Positions 21,352 to 29,761 of a stretch of DNA of 43,735 nucleotides are shown here, piece by piece (the stretch's first letter is position 1; each line of letters starts with the position of its first letter). The position numbers were made by a program, and so were the translations under genes. Under the pieces are notes generated by a model that did no database searches, was not told the origin of the DNA, and saw nothing but the letters and a program-made list of their open reading frames with translations. The stretch is from Thioclava sp. SK-1. Its GTDB lineage: Bacteria; Pseudomonadota; Alphaproteobacteria; Rhodobacterales; Rhodobacteraceae. The stretch is from NCBI RefSeq assembly GCF_001705665.1, contig NZ_MDHA01000023.1:1-43735 (forward strand), in the 5' to 3' direction.

Positions 21352-22623
21352 ATGACGGTGATGTTGCGTGGAACCACTTGGAATTTGCGCAAGCGCGTTC
21401 CTGCCCGCTATGCGACGGTTGAGCCGCGCAAGGAGCTTTGGCTGAGCCTTCATACAGATTCGAAAGCCGAAGCTCTGGCCAAGGCACCCGCAATTTGGCG
21501 CGCGCAGATCGAGGCTTGGGAAGCACGTCTGGCAGGCGCCTCGGAAGACGCCGAGAAGCGGTTTCAGGCAGCTCAAGAACTCGCAGCGAAGCGTGGTTTT
21601 TCATGGCTACCACTGAACAAGGTCACTGATTTGCCGCGCGAAGATCTTCTGCAGCGGATCGAAGCCATTCCAGTTCATGATCAACAGCCGAACCGCCAAG
21701 AATCCGCTGCAATTCTGGGGGCCGTGCCCGCACCCCAGATCACGGTGTCGCGTGCAGTTGAGCATTACTGGGGTCTCACGCGTGACCGGGTTGCGGATAA
21801 AAGCCCGGATCAGTTGCGTCGCTGGCGCAATCCCCGCATCAAGGCCGCAAATAACCTCATCTCTGTCATCGGCGACAAACCCATTTCGGCGATCACCGGC
21901 GAGGACATGCTGGCTTTTCGGGGCTGGTGGCTTGATCGCATCGACGATGAGGGGCTAAGCGCGAACTCCGCAAACAAGGATCTGATACATGTGGGAGACA
22001 TCCTGAAGACCGTCAACAAGATGAAACGTCTTGGACTGGTCCTGCCGCTTGGAGACCTTGCCCTCAAGGAAGGCAAGGCGCGTCCACGACTGCCGTTCTC
22101 GTCTGACTGGATCAGGGAGCGTCTTCTGGCTCCTGGAGCGCTGGATGGGCTTAACGCTCAGGCCAGGGCGATTTTCCTGCTGATGATCAATACCGGCGCC
22201 CGCCCGAGTGAACTTGCCGCACTGAGTGCCGAAACGATCCATCTTCAGGCGAACACACCCTATATCGAGATCAGCGCGGAGAACCGACAACTCAAGAGCG
22301 TGAATGCTGAGCGCAAGATCCCGGTTCTGGGCGTGTCCCTGGATGCGCTTCGAAGTTTCCCGGAGGGCTTAGATCGGTATCGCACGAATTCCGCGTCGTT
22401 AAGTGCGACCGTCAACAAGTTCCTGAAGGAAAATGGTCTCAAGGAGACCGACGGTCACACGATGTACGGGCTGCGTCATGCCTTCGAAGATCGCATGCTG
22501 GGGGCCCGTATCGACGAGCGGATCCGTCGTGACCTCATGGGGCACGCGCTCGACCGTGTGCGTTATGGTCAGGGTGGTTCGCTGGCCGATGTGGCATCCC
22601 GCCTCGCGCCGATTTCGTTCTGA
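21352..22623 (+). CDS. Tyrosine recombinase / integrase of element 3
   Basis: 423 residues, third integrase in the window and unlike the other two in sequence. The start MTVMLRGTTWNLRKRVPARY is typical of the DUF6538 N-terminus; GGAG lies about seven bases before ATG 21352, whereas an in-frame start at 21295 adds non-conserved residues. Catalytic residues: Arg in NTGARPSELAAL, Lys in ERKIPVLG, His-x-x-Arg in GLRHAFEDRM, His in MGHALDRV and Tyr in VRYGQGG. Its last 89 bases overlap the convergent small gene at 22535-22849. Confidence 0.92.
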   Translation: MTVMLRGTTWNLRKRVPARYATVEPRKELWLSLHTDSKAEALAKAPAIWRAQIEAWEARLAGASEDAEKRFQAAQELAAKRGFSWLPLNKVTDLPREDLLQRIEAIPVHDQQPNRQESAAILGAVPAPQITVSRAVEHYWGLTRDRVADKSPDQLRRWRNPRIKAANNLISVIGDKPISAITGEDMLAFRGWWLDRIDDEGLSANSANKDLIHVGDILKTVNKMKRLGLVLPLGDLALKEGKARPRLPFSSDWIRERLLAPGALDGLNAQARAIFLLMINTGARPSELAALSAETIHLQANTPYIEISAENRQLKSVNAERKIPVLGVSLDALRSFPEGLDRYRTNSASLSATVNKFLKENGLKETDGHTMYGLRHAFEDRMLGARIDERIRRDLMGHALDRVRYGQGGSLADVASRLAPISF

Positions 22624-22849
22624 GTCCTGCGCCGGTGCGGGCAAGTAGCATACGGGCACGGGCCTGCGGCCCATTGGCAAGGGCATCCTCTTCTTTACGG
22701 ATTTCTTCCTCGAGCCGCTCGAAAACTGGCGCATAAACCGGATCATCCACCAGCAAAATGGCCACGATCCGCAGCGCCGCCTGAAGACGGCTGAGGTCGT
22801 CCCCGGGCGTCCGGGTCGAGGGCCTGTTTATGCGCGGATCGACGGTCAT
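22535..22849 (-). CDS. Small protein downstream of the element-3 relaxase
   Basis: 104 residues. DDLSRLQAALRIVAILLVDD, then PVYAPVFERLEEEIRKEEDA, is a plausible pair of amphipathic helices; the C-terminal 30 residues are basic and low-complexity where the gene overlaps the integrase. It starts 31 bases after the relaxase stop on the same strand, so it is probably the last gene of the mobilization operon. No clear ribosome site is visible. Function unknown. Confidence 0.5.
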   Translation of the reverse strand: MTVDPRINRPSTRTPGDDLSRLQAALRIVAILLVDDPVYAPVFERLEEEIRKEEDALANGPQARARMLLARTGAGLRTKSARGGMPHRPANHPDHNAHGRARAP

Positions 22850-22879
22850 GGTTTAGGGTTGAAGGTCCAAAGGGAGAGG

Positions 22880-24277
22880 TTAGAGGTCAGGCGAAGGGTC
22901 GTCCGGACCAGCCGTGGCGTCCTGGCGGTGAGATGAAGCCAGAGTTAGGAATCTGTCCGTATCGTTTCCGGGACTGAGTTCCGTGAAGGCTTGAGGTGCG
23001 CACAGGACCTCGCTGTGATCTGCAAATCGTACCCGGATCGTGCGCCCGCGCATGCGGGTCCAGCTCCAGCCCCGGAAGTCACGTCGTATCTGACGCAAAA
23101 GATTTCCCAGCCAGCGGCCCCAGGTCAGGCTTCCAGCGGCATCATCAGGACGGCGTGAATCTCTCGGATCATCGATGCGCTTTTTCGGGTCTCGCTTCGA
23201 AGGTCCTTCAACTCTTCGGTCAGGGTGCCGATCTGTGTCTGGAGGTCTTGCCGAAGGATCTGGAATGCGTGGAGCTCGCTCTGAATCAGTCGCAGCGCGG
23301 TCAGGAGCGCCTCGCCAAGTTCCGAGCGTTCCCCGGTTTCGGTCTGCAGAAGCGCCAGCAACGGCAAAAGCCGGTCCACTTTGGTGTCTGTCGTGCCGAG
23401 CGCCTTGAGCAGAATTTCGACCTCGTTGGGCAAGGTCAGCGTGTCGGGATTGTGGGGCATCGGGAAGGCCTTTCAGATTTGCACGATAAGGGGTGAGCGC
23501 AGACAGGCAGCGCATGAGTTCCAAAGTCAGACGGGTGCGCTCAAGGGCGGCGCAGAGCGCAAGGCGGGACTTGATGTGGCGTGGCTCATAAGCCGGCCCG
23601 AGTGCCCCGCCGCGCGCGGCAAACCCTTCCTGTTCAAAGATCCAGGACGCAAAGTCATGACGATTCATGCCAACATGGCGTTTGATCGGGGGATCGGCGT
23701 GTGCGAGGACTACGTCGAACTCTTCCACATCGCGGGGCCAGCCTTCGCGGATGGCTTTCCCGAGATCTGCGACCAGTCTGGCGGCGCGCGGGTCCTGCAG
23801 ACGCCGGGCAGGAACTTGCGGGGTAAGCGTCGGGACCGCCGGGTTGAAATAGTCCGGTTGATGCAGGCCGAGGCGCGCGGCCATCGCGATGTGATTGCGC
23901 TCGGTGCGTCCGTTGGACAAGTGCGGGGTTAGCATCCCGCCGCTGAAGGACCGGCGCGAGACTGCGATATGGATGTGGTCGCAGTTTCCGTCGCGGTGGC
24001 GCACGGCGATCCAAGCTGTTCTGAGTGGATCGATACCCATCAGCTGCAACTGAAAGGTTGCGATCAGGTGCCATTGGGCGCGGCTAGCCTGGAGGCCTTC
24101 CGGCAAAGACAAGGTGATATGCAGATAACCCGCGCCAGCTGAGATGCGTTCGAGTCTTTGGCGCAAATCATGACGTCCGGTCCCGAGGACGGTGCCGCCG
24201 ATCAGCTCTGAGCCATCACGCAGGTCATAGCCATCAATGAACTTTGCGGTGTCGTGGCGGACAGTATAGGCGCGCAT
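22880..24277 (-). CDS. MOBP-like relaxase of element 3
   Basis: 465 residues. YLHITLSLPEGLQ (51-63) and WIAVRHRDGNCDHIHIAVS (89-107) give the HUH triad His94, His101, His103 of the relaxase fold (H-x-D-x4-H-x-H). Relaxases of this kind nick oriT through a Tyr and lead single-strand transfer. Residues about 270-385 are Arg/Asp/Pro-rich and low-complexity exactly where another ORF is read in a different frame (23125-23460). The start overlaps the mobC-like stop (TGATG). It is not similar to the relaxase of element 1, so two separate mobilization systems coexist in the window. Confidence 0.85.
   Translation of the reverse strand: MRAYTVRHDTAKFIDGYDLRDGSELIGGTVLGTGRHDLRQRLERISAGAGYLHITLSLPEGLQASRAQWHLIATFQLQLMGIDPLRTAWIAVRHRDGNCDHIHIAVSRRSFSGGMLTPHLSNGRTERNHIAMAARLGLHQPDYFNPAVPTLTPQVPARRLQDPRAARLVADLGKAIREGWPRDVEEFDVVLAHADPPIKRHVGMNRHDFASWIFEQEGFAARGGALGPAYEPRHIKSRLALCAALERTRLTLELMRCLSALTPYRANLKGLPDAPQSRHADLAQRGRNSAQGARHDRHQSGPAFAVAGASADRNRGTLGTWRGAPDRAATDSERAPRIPDPSARPPDTDRHPDRRVEGPSKRDPKKRIDDPRDSRRPDDAAGSLTWGRWLGNLLRQIRRDFRGWSWTRMRGRTIRVRFADHSEVLCAPQAFTELSPGNDTDRFLTLASSHRQDATAGPDDPSPDL
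23125..23460 (-). CDS. Coiled-coil protein nested in the element-3 relaxase gene
   Basis: 111 residues read out of frame inside the relaxase gene. It is a long, regular helix: VDRLLPLLALLQTETGERSE, then LRLIQSELHAFQILRQDLQT, then IGTLTEELKDLRSETRKSAS. AAAGG lies nine bases before the ATG at 23460. The good protein character here and the poor character of the relaxase frame in the same stretch argue that this is a real overlapping gene. By analogy with ColE1 mbeB/mbeD it may be a relaxosome accessory; the homology itself is not established. Confidence 0.6.
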   Translation of the reverse strand: MPHNPDTLTLPNEVEILLKALGTTDTKVDRLLPLLALLQTETGERSELGEALLTALRLIQSELHAFQILRQDLQTQIGTLTEELKDLRSETRKSASMIREIHAVLMMPLEA

Positions 24278-24579
24278 CAGCGGTCCTCCGGACGCATCAG
24301 GAAAATGATCTCGTCGATCTGTCGGGCGATGTGACCGAGGCGTCGTGCGGGGGCGTGATCAAGCTGATTGAGGGCAAGGCCGATGCGCCCAACCAACTCC
24401 GCCAAGTCTTCACTGCATTGATTTTTCAGAGCGGCTTCACGCAGATACCGTGCCCGCGTTCCTCCGCCAGCGGCTTTGATCCGGCGGTCGAGTTCCAAGG
24501 CCTCAGCTGTAGTGAGGCGCACCTTGGCAATGATCGTGCGGAGCTCAGCGCTGTCAATATCGTCAGGCATGGTGTTCAT
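24277..24579 (-). CDS. MobC-like ribbon-helix-helix relaxosome protein, element 3
   Basis: 100 residues. VRLTTAEALELDRRIKAAGG, then TRARYLREAALKNQ, is a ribbon-helix-helix DNA-binding motif, followed by LAELVGRIGLALNQLDHAPA, which resembles the MobC (N-x-N-Q) helix. It would bind oriT upstream and recruit the relaxase, whose start codon overlaps its stop. ATG 24570 is an alternative start. Confidence 0.8.
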   Translation of the reverse strand: MNTMPDDIDSAELRTIIAKVRLTTAEALELDRRIKAAGGGTRARYLREAALKNQCSEDLAELVGRIGLALNQLDHAPARRLGHIARQIDEIIFLMRPEDR

Positions 24580-24943
24580 CAGGGTAATCTTCTCCGTTCG
24601 CAGAGAAACTGCGTTCTGGTCGACTGGCTTTTGGAAGGATTGTTTATCGAGCGGGAAACGCGTCGCGCGCTAGAACCTAAGGGTGGAGGGCCCGTTTCGG
24701 TCTGAACTGAGCGGTCGATGCGCAAGAAAGGTGGGGTATCATCATGTGGAAGCTTGCTGTTGCGGTTGAGGTCATGAGCTTACCTTACCACCCGACAAGT
24801 AACTGTCAGAGCATGAATTTCCGGCGCAGATCCGATTTATGTGGAGAACTCTGCCTGTTATCCGGAGAAGTCTCTCTTGGTAAAACTTTGGCGCTGCTCG
24901 ATGCCGCTCGAAGGCGCGGCGATTGTGACAGCCACGCCGAAAA
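24580..24943. other. Gene-free region upstream of the element-3 mob operon (candidate oriT)
   Basis: No gene can be supported in this 364-base stretch. It lies immediately upstream of the mobC-relaxase operon, the normal site for oriT, and contains short inverted repeats such as TTCTCCG/CAGAGAA near 24588-24607. I see no motif matching a known nic consensus well enough to place the nick. Confidence 0.35.
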
Positions 24944-24986
24944 CGAAAAAACCGGCCGTCGAAAATACAAATTTTCGACGGCCGGT
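24944..24986 (-). terminator. Strong rho-independent terminator of the FtsH-like gene
   Basis: Arms 24951-24966 and 24971-24986 are a perfect 16-base inverted repeat (ACCGGCCGTCGAAAAT and its complement) with a 4-base loop. On the minus strand the stem is followed by TTTTTTCG, so it ends transcripts arriving from the FtsH-like gene, whose stop is at 25064. Confidence 0.88.
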
Positions 24987-25063
24987 GTGATGGTCGGAAA
25001 TTTCAGGTGGCGCGTTCGAGACGGGGGGATTACCGGGGCACGAACGAGGATACCAACAGGCGA

Positions 25064-27310
25064 TTATCCGACCGCGTCCATCGGAAGATGCTGCATCGGG
25101 TCAGGCGTTGCGTCACTGAGGAATTGCGCCAAGGTATGAGCGTTCATTTCACGACGCTGCATCAGCTCGTTCGAGATGTTCACAAGGCTGTCGGTCCTGC
25201 GGCCCAGCAGGGCATAGGCCTTGCGTGCAGCCTGATCCAGTTTTGCGCGAATCCGCAGCCGCTCCTCTTCCGTCAGCCGACGCATATCCGCGGGCCCAAG
25301 CCAGCCGTCACCGTTGTGGCCGAGCCCGAGTTCTCGATCCATCTGCAGGACCAGCGCCGTTGCCAGGGCAAGATCGCTTTCCTTGTCTCCACCAGCCCCG
25401 CCAGAGATCGTGCTAAGCACCAGCCTCTCGGCAGCCCTCCCGCTCATGAGGATCAGCAGCTCTCTTTCGATCTCCTCGACTGTCAGCTCGACGAAGGTCG
25501 AACGGCGTTCGGTCCGACCGTCGCGGTCAGAGAGGCTGAGCTTCAGGACAGATCCCGGAACCAGCAGCTCGGCGGCCAGCGCGTGACCGGCTTCGTGGAC
25601 GGCGATACGACGAAGAAGTTCCGGGTTGGGCTGATCGATCCCGAGGTGTCGGCGCATCAGGTCGGATGACATGGGCAGCCGTTGCCGCCGCGCGTCGGCG
25701 GTGGCGGCACGCAATGCGGCGTCGAGTTCGGCGGGGGTCTTGCCGACTGCGGCGCGGGCCAGACTGTCGATCTCGATCTCCGGCAGCGTATCTGCCAGCA
25801 CCTTGGCCATGATGCGCCTGATATCCGCGATCGACGGAAGTGGCATCCTCAGGATCTGGTCAAAGCGGCCAGGGCGCGTGATGGCTGGGTCCAGTCGGCT
25901 GATCTGGTTGCATGCCCCGATCAGGATCACGCCCGGGGTGCGTGCCAGCCGGTCGATCTGCTGAAGGAACCCGTTCACGACTTGCGTTCTGTAGCTCATC
26001 CCATGCTGATCCCCGTCAAAACGTGAACCGGCAGCGTCGACTTCATCGATGAACAAGACAGAAGGTGCTGTCGCGATCGCCGCGTCGCAGCATTTGATCA
26101 TCGCGGCAAGCATGTGTCCGAGGTGTCCTGCAGCCTGCCACTCGGCAAAGCTGCCCTCAACCAGAGCGACGCCAGCCGCTTCGGCCATCTGCCGGGCAAG
26201 ATATGTCTTGCCCGTCCCAGGAGCGCCATGAACGAGGAGCGAGCGGGACATCTCGCTCCAGCCCAGATCACCGGCCTGCCACGCCGCAAGATCCTCTACG
26301 ATGTTCCGGACAGCCTGGTGCGCAGGCGTGGTGCCGTCGATGATGGCTGGACCGGAGCGCACCCGCGCGACTTCGTCGGTAGGCGCCGTCCTAGTCATCA
26401 ACGAGATCCGTTCTGCTACTTCACGGGCTGTCGGCGCGCGGCACGCCATAGCCAGATGTCCCGCCTCCAAATTGGCCAGGCACTCGTCGTTGGGCAACAG
26501 TGCCCGCACGCTGTCCGCATCGATCCGCCCGGTCGCGCTGTGGCTGATGCTCAGCACGAAGAAGAGAATATCGGCATTCAGCTTTGCCAGAGAAAGAACA
26601 TCCGCGCCCATTGCGCCGTTGTTAAGAAGATCTGGCAGATCTTCCTGCCGCATGATCGGCAACAGGATAGGTGCCGGATGATGAAGCAGACGCTCCAGCT
26701 CCTTCTCCCTAATCGGTCGGTCCGGCAATTGCAGCACCCGGTGCTGCGTGGACCTGGCCACCCGGCTTTGGGTCGACCAGCCCTCCGGCAACATGGCGGC
26801 AGTCAGCAACTTTCCCAAGGAAAGGCTGGGTTCGAGGCCCACCATGACCGTCAACGCTCCGGGCCGGAGGCACGCCGCCCAGCCCGCCTCATCCCGGAAG
26901 GTCGCGGCAAGGCGCGCCAGCAGGATCACATCGCGGAGGGGAAGCTGGATTGCAGCGCGAGTGCCGCCGTCCTGAGCTGTGGCGAAGGGATCGCCGCCGT
27001 CCGCCGCGATGTCGTCCCACTCCTCGGGTGGCAGATGTCGCGCGCCATTGGCACGCGCCATCAGCTTAGCGTCGGAAGGTGCCGGTGTCACACCGCGGCG
27101 AGAATGCGGCCTCGGACCGTCGCCACCTTCATATTGCATCAGAGTGTCGATGGCGGCGGCATCGCCAGCCGCTGCACGCCGCTCGAGATCGACGATGTCG
27201 GCTTCGGTGGCGCGCAAGCGCGCGATGCAGTCGTGGGCAAGTGCCCACCACTGAGGGCGCGTGGCGCCCGTTTTCTTCGGAGATGAAGATAGTGAAGAAG
27301 TTTGGGTCAT
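25064..27310 (-). CDS. FtsH-like AAA+ zinc metalloprotease without membrane anchor
   Basis: 748 residues. A roughly 330-residue N-terminal region unlike FtsH precedes an AAA+ module with Walker A GAPGTGKT (362-369), Walker B VLFIDEVD (418-425) and RPGRFD (479-484). A peptidase M41 domain with the zinc motif HEAGH (572-576) and GGAGGDKESD supplying the third ligand region follows. Housekeeping FtsH has two N-terminal membrane spans; none is visible here, so it is probably cytosolic. The ATG at 27310 has GGAG six bases upstream and is preferred to 27322. The 298 bases upstream (27311-27608) hold its promoter region and a GTCGA-CGTA-TCGAC dyad (27409-27422). It would unfold and degrade proteins; its target is unknown. 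Confidence 0.85.
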   Translation of the reverse strand: MTQTSSLSSSPKKTGATRPQWWALAHDCIARLRATEADIVDLERRAAAGDAAAIDTLMQYEGGDGPRPHSRRGVTPAPSDAKLMARANGARHLPPEEWDDIAADGGDPFATAQDGGTRAAIQLPLRDVILLARLAATFRDEAGWAACLRPGALTVMVGLEPSLSLGKLLTAAMLPEGWSTQSRVARSTQHRVLQLPDRPIREKELERLLHHPAPILLPIMRQEDLPDLLNNGAMGADVLSLAKLNADILFFVLSISHSATGRIDADSVRALLPNDECLANLEAGHLAMACRAPTAREVAERISLMTRTAPTDEVARVRSGPAIIDGTTPAHQAVRNIVEDLAAWQAGDLGWSEMSRSLLVHGAPGTGKTYLARQMAEAAGVALVEGSFAEWQAAGHLGHMLAAMIKCCDAAIATAPSVLFIDEVDAAGSRFDGDQHGMSYRTQVVNGFLQQIDRLARTPGVILIGACNQISRLDPAITRPGRFDQILRMPLPSIADIRRIMAKVLADTLPEIEIDSLARAAVGKTPAELDAALRAATADARRQRLPMSSDLMRRHLGIDQPNPELLRRIAVHEAGHALAAELLVPGSVLKLSLSDRDGRTERRSTFVELTVEEIERELLILMSGRAAERLVLSTISGGAGGDKESDLALATALVLQMDRELGLGHNGDGWLGPADMRRLTEEERLRIRAKLDQAARKAYALLGRRTDSLVNISNELMQRREMNAHTLAQFLSDATPDPMQHLPMDAVG

Positions 27311-27608
27311 TTGCATCTCCATGCTTTATGGATCAAGGCGCGCCCGAGGCGCAGTTTCATGGATGGGCGAAGGAAGACTCCGGGACGTGACTTGGGGCCG
27401 TCATGATTGTCGACGTATCGACGCATGCTGAACCGTTACGCACGTAGCGGCGAACGGGCTGCGCTTCCGGATTGAGGGACTGGGCTGCCATTGCGATTCA
27501 TGATCGCGGAACAGAACGCCCGTTGAGTTTCCTGATTATGGAACCGAACAGCTGTGGCGATTTCGGATTCAGACTGATCTTTTCTGGTATGAGGCTACAG
27601 TTGAGCCA

Positions 27609-28610
27609 TCATTCCTTTCGAATTTTGTCCAGGCACTTCGTGATCTGTGGCTCGATCTCGCTTCCGTAGATCTCGGTTTTGACCGACAGCCAGTCTCTGA
27701 AGTGATCATGCGGAATGATCGCGTCGGGATGAGATTTCTTCAGCGCACGGTGTAGGGCCTTCTCTTGGCACAGTGCGGCATGGCCAGTCGGCTGCGGAAT
27801 GGTCCGCAGAAGCTCGGCCTGAATCCCGGGTTGAAGCAGGAGTTGATGATGCAGGCGCGACTGCGGGTCGCGCGAAAAGCCAAGTTTTACGGCCTTCAGC
27901 CCCGTCGGAAGCTCCAGGCGAATGGCGTAAATGTTGCTTGGCGCGGTGGCCCACCCTTCCCCGCACGCCGTGCATTGAAAGCGGCCGCTCTGCATGTTCG
28001 CGCGGGCAATCCGCTGCCGGTGGCCACAACCATGCTGGTACATGCGATAGTTCGGATGCCCCTTCGGATCGCTTCCCAGCAGTTGCCACCCTCGGTCGGC
28101 CGCTTCGTCAGCCTCTTTCCCGGAATGACAGCTTTCGCATCGCAACTTGCACTGGCCACTAGCAATGCGTTCGATCTGCCCGAACTGCCGGAGCGCAGTG
28201 TGGCCGCACACCGCGTGGTAGATGCCGATTTTATGGTAATCCGGGTCGTAGCCCAGAAATTCCAGACCAGCCTCATGCGCGGTCGCGACGATGGTTCGAT
28301 GCCTGCAAGCCGCACAAGCTAACCGCGCGGTGCGCAGGGTGAAGAGCTTGTGTCCCGTCAATTCACCACAGCTGTGGCATCGCAAGACAATGTGGGACTT
28401 ATCGCGGATCCGCTGGATCAGCTCGAACCCCTTGGCTTGGGCGATGGCCTTCCATTCTGCCTTGATTGACCCTGAATAGCCGCGTGACCAACCTTCCGGG
28501 CTAAGGTTCCGGGAACCACGGGGCAGGAACAGCCTGGTCTCGGCTGCATCGATATAGATAAACGGACGAACGGGGACGGGTTTGAACGAAGTATGTGTGG
28601 GATAAGTCAT
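27609..28610 (-). CDS. Zinc-ribbon protein with C-terminal GIY-YIG-like domain
   Basis: 333 residues from ATG 28610. Residues about 75-235 contain repeated treble-clef/zinc-ribbon units: LRCHSCGELTGHKL ... LACAACRHR, then AVCGHTALRQF ... LRCESCHSGKE, then QHGCGHRQRIA ... FQCTACGEGW, each beginning a G-(W/L)-x-(L/F)-L-G-x-D-P segment. The C-terminus (IYAIRLELPTGLKAVKLGFS, then DPQSRLHHQLLLQPG) resembles GIY-YIG endonuclease domains of the Mug113/T5orf172 type. It may bind and cut nucleic acid as a homing-like or defence factor. It lies alone between the FtsH-like gene and an unknown gene on the same strand. Confidence 0.7.
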   Translation of the reverse strand: MTYPTHTSFKPVPVRPFIYIDAAETRLFLPRGSRNLSPEGWSRGYSGSIKAEWKAIAQAKGFELIQRIRDKSHIVLRCHSCGELTGHKLFTLRTARLACAACRHRTIVATAHEAGLEFLGYDPDYHKIGIYHAVCGHTALRQFGQIERIASGQCKLRCESCHSGKEADEAADRGWQLLGSDPKGHPNYRMYQHGCGHRQRIARANMQSGRFQCTACGEGWATAPSNIYAIRLELPTGLKAVKLGFSRDPQSRLHHQLLLQPGIQAELLRTIPQPTGHAALCQEKALHRALKKSHPDAIIPHDHFRDWLSVKTEIYGSEIEPQITKCLDKIRKE

Positions 28611-28714
28611 TGCTATACCTAAATAAATGTATGGGCTGAGAACTCGGCCACGTCTGTTCGGCCCTGCCCCATTCCGGGACAAGGCGACATGGTGCCTAGT
28701 TGATTTGGCCGAGG

Positions 28715-29236
28715 TCAGGCGGCGAATGGCTCGTCTTCGTGGGAAGCCGTAGATGAGACCAGGGCTTCGACAGGGTTCAGCATCTCAAGCATGCAAATTT
28801 CGTCGAACTGCTGCCGCCCCCGCGCGAGCATCTGCGAGATGCGCCGCCCTTCTGGGCCATTTTCGCTCCAGGAGAACAGATCCGGATGTCCGGCAATGAT
28901 ATGGCACGCAGTCCGCAGTTCCGCAGAGGTCTCGCAGCCGAGCGTCCAATGCAGATGGCGCGCGAAACGCTGCAGCGGCACGTCGCTGATGCGGGTTGCG
29001 GGCGCGTCGATGACGGCGCGGCACAGACCGGTTGCACGCTCCCACCCAAGCTCCGCTTGCCGTAGCCAATGATCAAAGCTGGGATCGGACCAGAGGCCAT
29101 CCTCGATATCGCGCTCAGCTTCGATTGCGGCAGCAAGGGATGCGATCAACTGCGAAAACAGTCCGGAAACTGGGGAATGACGGAAGTACGCGGGTTCATC
29201 CGCGCCAAAGCGCGTGGTAAGGCAGGTGTCAGACAT
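28715..29236 (-). CDS. Hypothetical protein of element 3
   Basis: 173 residues, soluble, predicted helical (GLFSQLIASLAAAIEAERDI, WLRQAELGWERATGLCRAVI). I recognise no domain. GGGAGATC lies seven bases before the ATG at 29236, and coding character is good. The gene is divergent from the ribbon-helix-helix regulator and shares its intergenic control region (29237-29358). Confidence 0.7.
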   Translation of the reverse strand: MSDTCLTTRFGADEPAYFRHSPVSGLFSQLIASLAAAIEAERDIEDGLWSDPSFDHWLRQAELGWERATGLCRAVIDAPATRISDVPLQRFARHLHWTLGCETSAELRTACHIIAGHPDLFSWSENGPEGRRISQMLARGRQQFDEICMLEMLNPVEALVSSTASHEDEPFAA

Positions 29237-29268
29237 GATCGATCTCCCTATGATCGGTTGTGGTTAGA

Positions 29269-29335
29269 GTACGGCGGGAAGGTTGCAGCTCCCGTCGTAC
29301 TTGACAAATTAAGTTTACGACGTCATTTAGTCAAG
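29269..29335. promoter_or_regulatory. Divergent control region with two inverted repeats and a promoter
   Basis: An 11-base dyad (29269-29279 with 29290-29300, one G-T mismatch) is followed by TTGACA at 29301 and a weak CATTTA about 17 bases on at 29324. The CTTGAC/GTCAAG pair (29300-29305 and 29330-29335) encloses this promoter. It lies between the 173-residue protein and the ribbon-helix-helix gene; the dyads are likely operators for the latter. Confidence 0.5.
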
Positions 29336-29358
29336 TAGTTTCTTGAAGGAGATTCGAC

Positions 29359-29544
29359 ATGGCTAAGATGGGACGTCCACCGCGCGACACGGCCCCTGTG
29401 ACGATCCGCATGGACCAGAGCATGCTGAAAGCAATTGATGACTATCGCCGCGAACAAGAAGACCTTCCGTCACGACCCGAAGTTGTTCGTCGCGTAATGG
29501 AAGAGTGGCTTGCGGCACAGGACAAGCGCAGCACGACAGAGTGA
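29359..29544 (+). CDS. Ribbon-helix-helix (CopG-like) regulator
   Basis: 61 residues. APVTIRMDQSMLKAIDDYRR, then EQEDLPSRPEVVRRVMEEWL, matches the MetJ/Arc/CopG fold: a beta strand (VTIRMD) followed by two helices, the second starting after the S-R-P-E turn. AAGGAG lies seven bases before the ATG. No toxin gene follows; an IS110 fragment begins 217 bases later, so a downstream partner may have been lost. It probably represses from the dyads immediately upstream. Confidence 0.8.
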   Translation: MAKMGRPPRDTAPVTIRMDQSMLKAIDDYRREQEDLPSRPEVVRRVMEEWLAAQDKRSTTE

Positions 29545-29761
29545 CGCTCGGATTTCGACTGAATGTGTTTGAAAGGTCGAACGAGGTCAGGACGGTCAGA
29601 ATTTTTGGAATTCCTTTTCTGTCGCACGACCGTCAATACATTTTTCTATTGTGAGAAGTTTTGCCGGAAGGGCGGAAAGCATGCGTAATTGGGCTGACCC
29701 TACTCAAAGGTCGAGCTCCCGATAAGATCGCAGCATTGCTGTGAGGATAGGGAGACAGAAG

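Noticed and set aside
24744-25139. 131-codon plus-strand ORF between the mob operon and the FtsH-like gene
   Set aside because: It crosses the strong terminator hairpin and the 3' end of the FtsH-like gene, and has no domain or convincing ribosome site.
26114-27286. 390-codon plus-strand ORF antisense to the FtsH-like gene
   Set aside because: Its protein is low-complexity and Arg/Gln/His-rich with no domain, while the minus strand carries complete AAA+ and zinc-protease motifs over the same bases.
29269-29300. Rho-independent terminator before the ribbon-helix-helix gene
   Set aside because: The dyad lies between divergent genes and is followed by a TTGACA box rather than a T-tract, so an operator is the better reading.
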